From Onchidella celtica (Eukaryota; Mollusca; Gastropoda; Systellommatophora; Onchidiidae): a stretch of 64,000 bases of DNA. Below, one piece after another: positions 1 to 12,554 of this stretch. The DNA lies in assembly GCA_963931925.1 (NCBI GenBank), contig OZ007571.1, positions 41,964,779 to 42,028,778 on the forward strand, written 5' to 3'. The first letter of the stretch is position 1; every line of letters starts with the position of its first letter. The notes below the pieces were generated by a model. It saw nothing but the letters and a program-made list of their open reading frames with translations. It did not search any database and was not told the origin of the DNA. The position numbers and the translations under genes were made by a program.

Positions 1-1254
1 ATCTTTTGTTGTTATTTTTAAATCAAATGTGTTTGTTTTCAATTGGTCGTTAGAGAGCCTGTAATAAAATGAACTGAACCATAAATCATCCACACAAAGT
101 CGCTAAATATGTACATGTATATAAATATTTTTTTAAATAACATAACTTGATACATTTGTTATAGCTATGAAACTTTGAGCAGCAAATTCAGCTATTAATC
201 ATTCTAAAACAAAGTTACGTTGTAAATGATAGCTCGTACTTTCGCTTTAAATTAATAAACAATTTCAAAACAATCAAAGGGAATGGTAAAATATATGCCA
301 CTTTTTTTTTTCTTTTCAGATTTCACTCACATGATTCACAGGGCACATACATGCATGGAAGGCGCTTCTTAATAGCATCGTGCCGCATTTTACATATTTA
401 ACGTTGCTTAATGAAAGCAGAAAAAAGCTGCAACTGAAAAGTCATGCAACGCAACACTGCATGCACGTGGTTTGTATGGGCTTCTGCTGTTGTTTTCACA
501 ATTTACTCAGCATCAACTTCACTGCCAAATTCTCACTGTTGCAAATATTTGAAAATAATCAATCAAAATTTATGTGTTAGTGTGTGCGTGTGTGTGTGTG
601 TTTTGTTTGGTTGTTTTCGTTTTGTTTTGTTTTGTTTCTCGCATTTTCATTCAATTTTTCTTAAAGGACTCCCAATTTGCATAAATCAAAAGGCCTGCGT
701 GCAATGAATGTCCAAGTGCAGTTTTTATGTTCTTTTTAATCAAAGGCAACTTTGTCACTCTTCAGCTTGCGTTAACCCTTACACAGCTATTCTCAACTTT
801 CATTTTACAAAGAGAAAGAAAAGTACAAAACTGTTTTTTCTTTTAATTTTATTTTAAGTGCTCGCTTTTACCCCCCCCCCCCCCCCCAAAAAACTATTAA
901 AAAATTGTCATATAAAAGGAATGTCTTTTATTACCGAAAGGTGCATATGCAAATAAACGAAACGGTTCATATGCTTGCAGACGCCATGATAAAATGCACT
1001 CACGACAGTAGTACGTGACATTATACAAGAGGGAAAAAAAATGTCACACGCGCTCTGAAATAGGGTCAGCTGCTGCAATGGTTTGAGCTTCACATTTGAA
1101 AAGACGGGGGTAAAAAAAAACTAAAACCAACTAAAAGAGTGGGGCCCGGGGACGGTGGTAAGAGAAAGAGTTTTTTAAATAGTAGAATGTGAAGAAGGAA
1201 AAAAATGGACGAGTTATTTGAGGACAAATCCCCTAGCAAAATCTGCCGAGTATT
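1..1254. other. Intergenic, no gene seen
   Basis: AT-rich DNA with short GT repeats near 580-602 and a C run near 871-887. Open frames here are short and of low complexity, with no recognisable protein motif. I see nothing functional. Confidence 0.6.
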
Positions 1255-1440
1255 TTCATAAGGTCATGTGGCCGCACGCGACACATCTGCCCCTGCAAAA
1301 TTTTCATTGGCTGATAACGCGCTCGTGCGGCTTCTCATTGGCCGAAGGCACGCTCGTGCTGAGCTCATGTTTGGAAGGCATAATCACCCATTCAAGATCC
1401 TCAGCTGCCCCTTGTCAGGTCACCCTTTTAAGGTTGCCGC
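1255..1440. promoter_or_regulatory. GC-richer patch with two inverted CCAAT boxes
   Basis: A patch richer in CpG than its surroundings holds two ATTGGC elements (inverted CCAAT) about 30 bases apart, near 1308 and 1338, each followed by related CGCTCGTGC-type words. The spacing resembles an NF-Y-type proximal promoter. No clear gene starts on either side, so this is only a candidate regulatory patch. Confidence 0.2.
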
Positions 1441-2649
1441 CTCCCCCCCCCCCCTCACCCAACTAAGAGGGAAAAAAAAAACACCATTTTTTTTCTTTAT
1501 AAGTTATCGTTTCTTGCCAGACCATGTTTCACGTCTCCAGTAACTTGTAACTGGATAAAACATGTGGTCAAAAGAGTTCTCCAATTCAGCCCAAATTGCT
1601 ACTCCCCGCCTCCCTCCAATTTTCCCTGTGTATGCATGTTTGATAAATGAAACTTCGGGGCATTGACTTAAAAGTGAAAATAAAAACAAAATAAAAAGAT
1701 GAAAAAAAAAAAACACGAGACAATTAAATAAAGATAAGGACAGTGTGAGGTAGTTGAGAAGGCTGGGGCGTTTTAAGGTAAGCAGAACAGTCATTTTGCA
1801 AGAGATATTGACAATTTCAGCCACTTCCAATGCAAATGTGTCCTTGATTTTTAAAGTACAACAAAACTTTATAAAAAAATTTCCGTTCCGTTAACAGACG
1901 AAAGAAAAACAGGTGCATGGTGGTAGAGGGATGGGGAGGGGGGATGTCAATTAGAAATAATGGAGATTTAATGGATAATTTTTTTCTTGTTGTTTTGTTT
2001 TGTTTTAGTTCAGGCTATAAATATACTACATTGTGCGAGAGACGCTTGGTGATGTGCTTGAGCCAAGTACCAGTGCACCAGACTGCTGTGTGTTCATATA
2101 ACCTGGCATACTGTTACAAGTTAATAATAAAGTTTGATAAAAACTAACCATGATTATTACATGTACTGTGCGAATGCTGTTATCTTTCACTATGCAATAC
2201 GTTATCCTATCATTTCATAACTACCGTTTTCACAATAGGCTTTTATAATTTTCCTTTTTCCTTTTAAATCACTATTCTGCATGTTAAATTGCTATAATGT
2301 TATGGCACAATCATTATCAAGATTTCCCTTTCTCCAGTGTGATAAGTTTAATTGTTGAATGAACGAAACCTACGCCCGGACGAAGAAAAAGGTTTGCATT
2401 TAGCGCCATTTGTTTACAAATTAGAGGTGCAAATAACCTTTCGGCTTCTTCTCCGAAAATTCCAAAATACACACAAATTCACGGACGTGGCATTTAATTC
2501 ATAAAGTATTTTTGATTTTCCTCTCATTATTTTTGCCCCAGTTCTTGCTGTTTCGTTTGTTGAACACGATCATACCTTCACTTTTTTCAAATGACTCTCT
2601 TTCATTCACTTAAATCCTCTGTTCGTCTACAGACGGTTAATTCTTGAAG
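1441..2649. other. Intergenic, no gene seen
   Basis: AT-rich sequence with homopolymer C and A runs. No protein-like frame, RNA gene or inverted-repeat element is recognisable. Confidence 0.6.
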
Positions 2650-2990
2650 TTCCGCAATTGCCCGCATTTTCTCTCGACCTTAGTTCTTGTCTGTTCTATC
2701 TCCATTTTCTGCAAAACTGAAGATCTTGTAGTATGTAGATAGAAGAGCTATAACTAATGCACACTTTTTTGACACCTGTGTAAAATGCCTTGTGACACTT
2801 ATCAAACTGTTTCACAGTTCCCATTATTTATTTTAACTCTTTATCAATAGTGGCCGTACTTGTGGTGCCGCGGTCTAGTTGCAAAGACGAATAGAGACAA
2901 TACTAAAGCTGCAAACTTTTAACATTGAATTTCTCAGCTGTGCAAAATGTGGAGTTAGAACAAACAAAAACTAAGGTCGTGTTCTCCTCT
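2650..2990 (+). repeat. Dispersed repeat family 1, copy 1
   Basis: About 300 bases align in direct orientation with 10,785-11,060. The best blocks are the GTTCTATnTCCATTTTCTG word, the AGATCTT...AGTATGTAGA block, the TGCACACTTT block and the TGTGCAAAA.GTGGAGTT block, with small indels between them. No coding motif is visible. It is probably a decayed mobile element, family unknown. Confidence 0.55.
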
Positions 2991-3639
2991 CAACACTTTC
3001 ATAATTATATCCTCTGCCAAGGCATCCAAATCTACGCCAAGGCCCACCACACTGTCGCAGGTCAGTCAGTATTAGAACTGATCTTTGATCTCCCATCCTC
3101 CTATACCCCTATTTTTTCAAGTCCCATCAGCCAAAGGTCTTCAGATCTCCAGTTTCAGTCTAGCGCCCCTCCACGTTCCAGTTTCATTTCTCTTAACAAC
3201 CAACTGATTTTTCAGACTTCACGAAGAAAATGACTGCTATACCCCTTGTGTATCTCTTGCTGTGTCGTCGACATCTACCACCACCCCTCCCCCACCCCTT
3301 TTTCCATTTTCCCGTCAAATCCCCCCCCCCCCGCACCCCCCGCTTCCCATACCTTTTCCCTCCCCCACCACCCCACGTCTGAATTGTCCTAAACTCTCGC
3401 ACCAAGGCCGGAGAAACGGCCATAGGTAAAGTAGACACGCCTGGGTTCACCGAGTCAAAAAAGCTGAATATCAGGGGAGCGACGACCCCCCTGGGCCATA
3501 TTTAAATTCCATTTGATTTACAAGGAGCATGGAAATTGTAGAGCTACCGTTGTCAAATCAAAGAGACCCTGTAGAACATTATCTTTCGGGCCCCGAGGAA
3601 AGGTTTGGGGTACCTAAGGTAGCGGTAGGTTACCAGCCC
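2991..3639. other. Intergenic, C-rich low complexity
   Basis: A C-rich tract around 3,280-3,375 (long C runs interrupted by A and T) lies between ordinary AT-rich sequence. Frames across it are compositional artefacts. No gene supported. Confidence 0.55.
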
Positions 3640-3760
3640 GCCATCCGCGCTTGCGATTGGCTGGTTTGGCGACAGCTGGGACTTCGGTCGCGTGCCCTCG
3701 ACATGATTGATTTTAACCCGGCCACGTGGAACACCTGCCCCTGTGACGTCATAATAGGTC
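3640..3760. promoter_or_regulatory. Candidate promoter or enhancer with CCAAT, E-box and CRE
   Basis: A CpG-containing patch contains an inverted CCAAT (ATTGG, 3656-3660), a palindromic E-box CACGTG (3723-3728) and a perfect cyclic-AMP response element TGACGTCA (3744-3751) within about 100 bases. The cluster is suggestive, but no transcript or conserved frame can be attached to it. Confidence 0.3.
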
Positions 3761-6700
3761 TGCTCTTCTCACCCCTGCTCTGGTCGCGTGTGGTACTGGA
3801 AACTGTCGTCTGTCTTAAATGTCCTAACTTGAGGATCTTCTGTTTAAAATTTTGCACAGTTTACTCTTTTTGAATCACCGTGACAAGAGTGCCAGAATAT
3901 TGCAAAACGTAAAATGATCTATGTGCAAAAAGCAAAAAAAAAAAAACCTTTAGAAGGAGGAGAAAAAAAAGTGTTTTTTTTTAATGTTGTAGTCTAATTA
4001 CGAAGCCAAGTTGAGAAAATACAGAGTTGTTTTCACATTTCAGCAATGGCTTATAATATAAAATACCATATGCCCCTAGGAGTAGCCTTTTTTAAAAACT
4101 CACTTTTGCATTTTGCTTCTCTAGGAAAAAGATCTCAGTATCACCCCGGTCTTGCATTTCATTTCGTTACCGACATTTTTCATTCTGTGATGATAAAAGC
4201 GTTTTAGACAAAAACCTGTGACTTGGAACATCAACATAATTGATTTCATTTATTATGCAATTCAATTAACGTCATGCTAATTTTTGTTATCATGCTCCAG
4301 AGCCCCTGCCTCTCATGTGTCATGGTCCATGCCCTTGAGAAAATGTGTACCGGTACGTATTCATGATTGTCAGATATTTGTCAGTACAACTGAAAAAAAT
4401 ATCTTCTTCCCCCCCCCCCCCACCTTTTAAATGGATTTTTGAAAAGAAGGAGAAGAAGTGAGCTCTGCTTCATGATCACACTCGACTCCAAACGCATGGA
4501 TATCGCTTTGCCCGCTGGGTATTCCGACAATCTTGCACTAAATCATCAATGCATAACACACAGCTGCTGACAGGGTTTCAAAGGAAAAGAAAAAAAAAAT
4601 AATGGTAGTATTAATAATATTCACAATCATAATAATACATGCAATATAATTCAGTTCAAAATTACAATGAGTTGGTTGCGGGTGAACGGCGTGGGGTGAT
4701 AAAAGAAATAAAGTAATAGTTGATAAAGAGGCGGGAGATGGAGAGAACGAGGCAAATGAATAAAGTTATAGAAAAACATAGCAAGTCAGAATTTCTTCCT
4801 ATCTCATGCGTTCTCTGCATCTTTCATGATACTCACGTTTCCATTCCCTTGCTCATACTCTTACTTTGTGTTCCCCGTATCCTCTTCCGCAGTCGTCATT
4901 GTTCCATGATGGTTTCTCCTCTACGTATTTTATCATCTACATTATTATTGTGTGACACTAGTCTTGTTCTGTTCTGTTTGCAAGTCAGTATCGTGGTTGG
5001 TCCGTCATCATGTATCAAAATTGTTCAATTCAATTGATGTGCTGTATTAAATGTAAAAAAAAATATAAAAAATCTGTATCTTTTTTTGCGTGGATGCAAC
5101 TTTTTTCCTCCTGTGCAACCCGAAAGTGAAACAGGGAAAATGGAGTTGCGTGGTAGCAGGGAATCGTTGCATGTTTTGTTTGCAGTGTAAGACACGAAAC
5201 TGTGATGCATTTTATTCCTAGGAAAATGTTTCTGAAATTTGATATCGCTAGAAGCATGCATTTGTCACACAGTGATTACATGGGTGTAGTGATTCAGTTT
5301 TTGACAGAATAGAAAAATCCCAACCATCACACATTTTAATCAACCATAGGTTTATTGTGAGACAGATCTTAATTCCTAACTCTTGAGACAACTTCAAACT
5401 TCTTTCATGCATTATTTTTGTTAAACTATGGAGCACTGAAATAATTCATTGTTTAACTGCCTTATGTTATCATAAATGTCAGCAGGGTAAGCGAAGTCGG
5501 CCATTAAAGTTTGTAGCTGACGTAGCTTTTTGAAAAAAAACAAAAAAACTAGTTCATAAAAAGAAAAATAATACAAAATTAACTTTAATATTAAACAGAT
5601 AAATAACTTTTAAAGTAGATTTTGTCTAAATAATCTCAAAAAGTAATCTTTGCAAACATGGCAATAATCAGAAGAGAAGTATACGACTAGCCACTGAACA
5701 ATTAATAAATAACCAGCAACAGTTGCTTTAGTGCATGGTGTATAAATTCTGCAAAGATATCGTATTACCAGTAGCGAACTACATAAAGGTAACTTATCAT
5801 CTGAACAGAAATGTAATTATGTCTTTCCGGTCAGTCGGGGCTATCCCAATACAAATAGGGCTGTGTGGGTGGGGTGGGAATTGGGGGGGGGGGTGAAACT
5901 GGGAACTATGAATGAGAAGGTGAGGAAGTGGAGGAGGGGGGAAAGGGCGAGGGGGGGGGGCTATCTCAAACAGGAGACAGATCAAGCTTGAGAAAAATGG
6001 ACAGGATCTGAAAGAGGAGAAGGTGGGGGGGGGGGGAGGGCCCTTCTCAATGGATGCCCTAACGGTTGGGACCCTATTGCAAAGTTCATAGCAAGGTGAA
6101 CGCTCGAACACTGAAGTTGGCTGTAGGAGGACATTCACCAGGAAACCCCCACATCCACCACCGCCATCTCTCGAACAAGACTGGATAAAAGAAAAGAATA
6201 AGGAAAAAATGCTCTGTACGCAAGAAATAAGATGAACTTCGCCCGAGAACCATCTGCCCATTCTGACCGTTAGGCATCAGTGACGGACTAAAACATTTCC
6301 TGCAATTTCCAATAGAGTTGTTGAAGAATTAGTGTTTAGTTTATTCTTGTTGTTGATCCAGAGCATACTATAATTATGCCACTGAAGTCTGGCGACATGC
6401 TTGGTCATCAGACACTTAGTGCGTCATGATAGGGGAATAACATGTATTTCTTTAATGAATATATATTTAATAAACATACACGTCTTGGTAGTTTTTTCTT
6501 TTATGTTGTATTGGATTTTAACATTTCTGAGTGGATCTGAGGAAATCAAGCTTAATGTGAAAGACCAAATTCCTGAGAACCACCCCCAAAGAGAACAATT
6601 TCCTATGGAAATTGAGGTTTGCTTGTAATACGAAAAATTAGCCATTTCTCTGCATTCAGTTAAAATATTTTGCTTGAAATCGTCTTAGAAATATTTTATT

Positions 6701-9568
6701 TTGATTTTGTAAGGAGGTATATAAATTTTACCGTTACCCCGGTTTTGTCAGATCCACCCATATATTATATAACAATAACATTTAGCAAAGGATATTTAAC
6801 AATTAAAAAAATAACAAAATGTGCGTCCTGAATAGACTTTACTTCTTCACTTTTTCCGATCCAGCGACCATATTAAGAGCCTGAGCCCACTGACTTGGTC
6901 TAAAATAGAAAAATAAAAGCAGTTGGTAAAAATGGTAGCTTCTGTGGTATTTCATATCTGACCTGCTACACTGATGTTGCAGTTTCACTGCTCAGACTAA
7001 CTAGTTGCTTTACTGATTTGAGTCACATATGCCTGACCAGATAATTTTCGTTAAATTTATTCTATAGACCTTTTTATTTATTTTATTTGTTGTATGGTCA
7101 GTGAGTCCAAAATGCCTGAGCAGTTGATCATAAATATTGATCTCTGTAACTACCATCTAACATAGAAAACGCTGTGGAGTCCCTGCAGAGTTGACACAAA
7201 GATAAGATAGGGCAAAGAAAAAGTTGTATTTCTCAGAGCTCCAAGTCGGATACAAACAGCAAGACCACTATACAACTTTTAGAATTAATTCCACATATTT
7301 CTTGTTGTTTATATCCTAAAACTAAAATGGAGCTTTGTGAAATACACATTTTGCCACATAATTTAGGAAATTAACTATGGATGCAGAACACTATACATTG
7401 TAGAGCTAGCTATGCTCGATCTCTTTAACATTTAACGACTCTGGTCGTAGTTTCTGTCTATCAATACCGTATTAATTATATTTGGATGGGTGATAATAAC
7501 CACAGATTACGACGACCAATTAATAGTGATGGCAGCAGGGCAGCTGATTCATTGGTCAAAATAAAAAATTCAAAATATTTCTGGTCAGGCCGTAATGATC
7601 AGTCATCTTTTTTTTTCTTTTGTTGTTAAATCATTTTCCGATATTCAGATTTGGTAGCAAGGGTCAGACGCGTAGTGAGACCGTCGACCATTCAGTAATA
7701 GCCCATGTATTAACCAAATATGACCACTTTATGGCTTTTCTTATGACGATCGGTATGTTTGGCTTGTTTATGGCGCAATGCATAGTATTTACACATGACA
7801 TTTATGAGAGCTGGTATGCTACTGTGTGTCAAGCGTCAGTCATTTTGTGTGCCAAAATGTGATGGTTATGACCGGAATCGGAGTTACGCCACGGCCTTTT
7901 GGGAACCAATTGGGCAGACATCGCTTCTTTTTTCCACCATTTTTTTTTGTTTTGCTTCTTTTTTTTTCTACTCCTGTTTACTCTTCTTTTCATTCCTTCT
8001 TTTGGCTGTGCCTTCTGTAGGAGAACTGCCACTACAAGGTCTCCAGCTGTGTGGAATTCCGCTTGAGCATTTAAATTCCGATCTAATTAGGTAAACGTTT
8101 GTTAAAGTTTGGTTAGATACATAACTTCAAAGTTTAATGTGTACGATAAGCTACAGTTTGTTTTTTTTTTCCAACAGAAGCGGGCACAAAAAGAATAAAA
8201 ATTGAAGTTTTTAAGAATATCTTGTCTTCTTGTGAGGAGAACTATTCGAGGGTGAGCGGCTTGCAGAGCGCCTTTTTCCGGCTGTATTTTTACACGTATG
8301 TAAATTGCAAATTGAGAACACAAGAGACAACAACAAAACCTAGATAAAGTCCTTATTTACCTATATTTATTATGAAAACTTTAGTTTGCGATGGACAAAT
8401 GAAATTGCAGGTATATGCTCTCTTGGCAATTTTCAAAATCGAACTGTTGAGGTTTAGAAGATCTCTGCCCTTGACATTAGCACCTATAAACTGAACCTTA
8501 CCGTTTCCACGTCGCGTTTTGCAAGACCAACATTCCCAACTTTTCCTGTCCGAGTTTTGTAGTAAAGTTTATTTTTCTAGTATCGTCTTTCGGCAGTTTG
8601 GCATTATAATCATAAGTCAGCACTTTCCAACGCAGACTTAAATTATCATGACGTGTAAAATATTGCCAATCAAGATAATGAGAAAAGCATCTTTTTTTTC
8701 TGCGCCCTGGCGTAGGCTGGGTTATTCTGCCAATTGTGAGATTGAATAACTGCAAGTCAGTTTTAACTTGGAACAATTCCGCAAAATTACACGTTACTCC
8801 TGTCTGCCTTACGCTTCATTCTGTTTTCACAAATACCAACCTTTGCTCATGAATGAAAGCGCCGCAGAATTGCAGAGTGAATTCCAAGTCTGGCACGCCT
8901 TTCAAGTGTTTATATAAACCAGAAGTTGTAAACGGAGCAAGACAAACTTCCCCCCTTTTTTTTTCTTTTGATAAGGGAAAGTGCAATGCCACACTGGGAG
9001 CAAAGACCTCTGCAGATATGAAAGTCGTGGATGACGAGGACAAGAAAGGATGAAATGATGAGAGAAAATAAAAAAAGAGAGAGAGAGAGAGAAGACATGG
9101 AGTAAGAAGATAGTAAAAATTGTCCTTGTCCTTTAGCACAAAATAGATACTCCGGTACTGTAGACCCTCGCAATGTGGAACCAACAAAACACGGGCCGTT
9201 TAAAAAAAAACAAAAGAAACTCCTGCACCCCACAACTCTGAAATACAACAAGATTTGGAAACGGAGTGTTTGAATCCACACTGAAATCAAGGTTTGGTCT
9301 CCGACACGCAGATCAACGCAGAAGTTGATGAAGAAATAAAATTGTGACTTGGAGAGCGAGAAAGACGGTGTGTCATATTGGGAAAATTACGTGTCCTGGA
9401 AAGAACATGTCTCTGTGGTGATGCAATGATGACACATGTCGCTTACTCCCCCGAAAGTTCGACTGTGTCGTACCGATCTTCATCTATCTCCTATTGCTAA
9501 ACTAATTGTAGTTTGTGTGTGTATGCATAATTATCTGAGACTGAATTCGGCTGTGCCTGACTATGCGT
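3761..9568. other. Intergenic, no gene seen
   Basis: Nearly 6 kb of AT-rich DNA. Open frames (for example 7,620-7,862 plus and 8,498-8,776 minus) have no recognised motif and no sign of constraint. G-run-rich sequence at 5,880-6,040 is listed separately. An unannotated exon cannot be excluded without transcripts. Confidence 0.55.
5880..6040 (+). repeat. Cluster of long G runs (possible G-quadruplex)
   Basis: Three runs of ten or more G occur at about 5,883-5,893, 5,951-5,960 and 6,024-6,036, with shorter GGG blocks between, all on the plus strand. This strand-biased run arrangement matches the G-quadruplex pattern. A minus-strand proline-rich frame across it is a compositional artefact. Confidence 0.45.
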
Positions 9569-9614
9569 ATGTGTGTGTGTGTGTGTGTGTGTGTGTCAAA
9601 GAGAGAGAGAGAGC
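9569..9614. repeat. (GT)n followed by (GA)n microsatellite
   Basis: A GT tract (about 9,571-9,596) abuts a GA tract (about 9,599-9,613), read directly from the sequence. Confidence 0.9.
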
Positions 9615-9769
9615 GACGGGTGATTGTGTTATTTCACGTCCTCTCTCCGTCCACACATACAAACACAAACACACAGACACACACATGTGAATCATGAAAT
9701 AAAACGCTAACTACATTCACTGTGCTTTCACAAACTAATACCCGAGTGTTCCCTCAGTTGCCCCCATGC

Positions 9770-9885
9770 AGCGCCCTGCGCGTCCCCTCTCACTGGCAGC
9801 CATCTTGGGATACAATAGCCACGTGCCCTGGGCTGACAACGGTTGGTTGACTCGCATGCAAATGAGATAGGCGCGTGCCAGCCTG
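9770..9885. promoter_or_regulatory. Candidate regulatory patch with YY1, E-box and octamer words
   Basis: A GC-richer patch contains GCCATCTT (9799-9806, YY1-type), the palindromic E-box CACGTG (9820-9825) and a perfect octamer ATGCAAAT (9856-9863, POU/Oct-type) within 70 bases. Octamer words often pair with Sox sites, but no adjacent Sox site was confirmed. It lies about 8 kb upstream of the first HMG-box gene. Regulatory function is inference. Confidence 0.25.
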
Positions 9886-10784
9886 GCCTTCCTGATAAAT
9901 TGGGATTTACTGAACAGAGACACACGTTGTTTTTCACTTGCTATGCATTTGATTTTTCCCACACATTTTTTTTTCACCCCAACGCAAGTGGAGTTGGGGG
10001 TGGGGGTGGGAAGCACATGAGAGAGGGGTATTTTGTATGGGTGACATAGGAGACCAGAGGTGGGGAGGGGGAGAGAAGAAACTGATTAAAAGCTTTGGGG
10101 ACATTATTGTGATATTAAAGCTGTGTGCAATTTTGCTTGGGTGTGTGTGTGTGTGTATGGGGGCAGGGGTACTGATTACAAACTGGGGGACATAGTAATG
10201 TTAATTTCCTACAGTTTTGCTTTGATACCCCCACCCCCTTGCATTTATTCCCCTCCTCCTATTCCATTTATTTCCCCCAGCCAAAGACATTGAACAATAC
10301 TACTTGGAATGGGCGGTGAGATTGAAATGAAAAGCATAAATTATTATAAATCAGAAGTTGTCAAATGAGGAGAGTGCAGTTACTGAGATCTGCCTGTAAG
10401 AAGGGGGGGGGGGGCATTTCAGTTTCACACTCTGACAAAATAATGGATATAATCTGTCTATCAAATTTTGATAATAATAATAAACAATAATAATAATATT
10501 GTTATTAATATTTTTTCTTCCCACAGAGTGTCTAGAGCAGTAGTAATTGAAATTAGTTTCACTGCCTTGGCGCTCACATATTGTAAGGTAGTCGTGTGTT
10601 TGTTTTCTCTTTTATTGGTAAATTTTAATGTGTACAAACAAACCTTTACACCTTGAGGGGTTTCTGTCTTTCTTTCCTTTTTTTTTTAGAATTTGTTTGG
10701 GCCATGTTAAATTATTCACATAGGATTTTATTTACCAGCCTACGGCCGGTTTCGCGAAAAAGTTATTGTGGAGATGTCGCGAAT
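9886..10784. other. Intergenic, no gene seen
   Basis: G-rich and GT-rich stretches (about 9,992-10,010 and 10,141-10,157) in AT-rich sequence, with an ATAAT-rich low-complexity block near 10,468-10,500. No gene supported. Confidence 0.55.
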
Positions 10785-11060
10785 GAAAAGTTTCTTGGTG
10801 GCCATTTCGCAACTTTAGTTCTTGTTTGTTCTATTTCCATTTTCTGAAAAAACTGGAGATCTTTTAGTATGTAGAAGAGGTATAACAGATGCACACTTTG
10901 GCACTTGTTTCAAAAGCGTTGTGGCACTTATCAAGTTGTTTAAAAGTTCCAATTTATTCCCCCTATTACAATATGGAGACGTAAACATTTTAAGTAGATT
11001 TTCTTTGTTGTGCAAAAAGTGGAGTTGGAAGAAACTAACAAGAACTAAGATTGTGAATTT
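10785..11060 (+). repeat. Dispersed repeat family 1, copy 2
   Basis: Direct-orientation partner of 2,650-2,990, sharing the same ordered blocks with indels. No coding content is recognisable. Confidence 0.55.
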
Positions 11061-12554
11061 GCTACAGATAATCCCAGCCCTAAAGCCAAACCTCCAAACT
11101 AAATTCACTGTGTAAACAAGACTTACTTTAGACACATTAATTTTATCATGATGCAAATAGTCATTGTTTTACCCCCCCCCCCCCCCCGCCAAAATGCTGT
11201 TTGAAAGAGGATGTTTTCTCCGTTGATTTCAAATTCACTTTGTCTCTCAGTCTGCGTGTTTCGAAGATTAGGATTCACAGAGCAAGCGTCATAAATAAAA
11301 TAAGAATGTAAACAACAGTCTTTGGATTCCCTGTTCACTTCACTCCGAAAACTCTGTCACAGTGTCAGCCCGGTAATGGAGGGCTTTGAAGTAGCATTAT
11401 GTGGTATCAGGCAGATCAAAATCCAGTACAGTTTTAATTAATGTCCAAACTGAGCAGCATAATTATGACAGGTAAGTAGTTTAAGTTTTTTTGGAATATT
11501 TATGTTACACAACTTTAGCCGGGTATATCCTGCATGTACTGAGTGTTAATCGCCGAGCCGCACATTTAGTATTAAAACAATCCATCTGAAATACTAACTC
11601 GCCAGGAAGGCTCCTCCGACCCCCACTCACGGACCCTCCTAAAGTCGCGTCTTTGTAATAATTAATGTCCCTATTGTGTGACTCAAATGGAACTCTTACG
11701 GTTTGTTTGTTGTTGTTTTTTTTTGGAAGAGTTCCCTACAGGTTTTCCCCAGCCAGCAAGCTCTGTATTGGTGATCCATAATTACTGCGCCAAAAGCTCG
11801 GTGACAATATCTCTGACACTAAATAATAACAGAGTAAAGATTAAGACAAGGTGTACGATATGAGTTGACACAACTTTATTAAAAAGACCCTTCTAGCGAA
11901 CCCCAGCACATGGACGCCACTGGAGTCGTGTCCATGTAGTATCCCTACTGCGGGTCACTCGAATGGAACTCTTCCCAGACTAAGATTTGTGCTTTAGTAC
12001 TGGATGATGGTAAATATTTTATTACACGGAGCGAGACACACTGTCATGATGTCAGTCCGGGGGTGGGGTGGGGGGGGGGGGGAGTGGGGTATTTTGTATC
12101 GGGGCTCCTTGTTTTAAGTTACAAATCTACATTTTGTTTAGGAATATTTCCTGCATGATATTAATAATAAAAATATATTTGAGGACGACGTGAGGTGAAG
12201 GTCAAGTCCAGATTTAGGCTATTTGTATCAGGACTAAGAATTAAACGACAAGGGCAGAGCAAGACGCTTCAAGGCTAAGGTTTATGTTTAAAGGTTTATT
12301 GTGGGCCTTCTCTGCCTTTTCTTTTGCAAGGGATGTGGAAGTTCAAATGTGCTAACATTTCTAAAGTGACACTGATGAACTCATTGTGGTGTTCCAGTCG
12401 TAGTAATAATAATAAAATAATAGTTCGTCCATCAGATATGATGATGACCTTAACAACACCAGAGGAATAAAGAACAGAAATTGTTGAGAATTTCAACACA
12501 TGGACAATAAAGAGAACTAAAGGACACAGAGGACAGAATGGAAAGACTGTTCTT
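11061..12554. other. Intergenic with small repeats
   Basis: Contains a C run near 11,171-11,187, the 45-base dispersed repeat at 11,519-11,563, a G run near 12,061-12,083, and two related words around ACTCAAATGGAACTCTT (about 11,681) and ACTCGAATGGAACTCTT (about 11,957). The right end probably includes the 3' untranslated part of the LINE fragment that follows. Confidence 0.5.
11519..11563 (+). repeat. 45-bp dispersed repeat, copy 1
   Basis: Matches 15,638-15,682 at 44 of 45 positions. It begins CCGGGTATATCCTGCATGT and ends GCCGAGCCGCAC, and the flanks do not match. Such a short, nearly perfect shared block is likely the end or core of a small mobile element. Confidence 0.75.
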
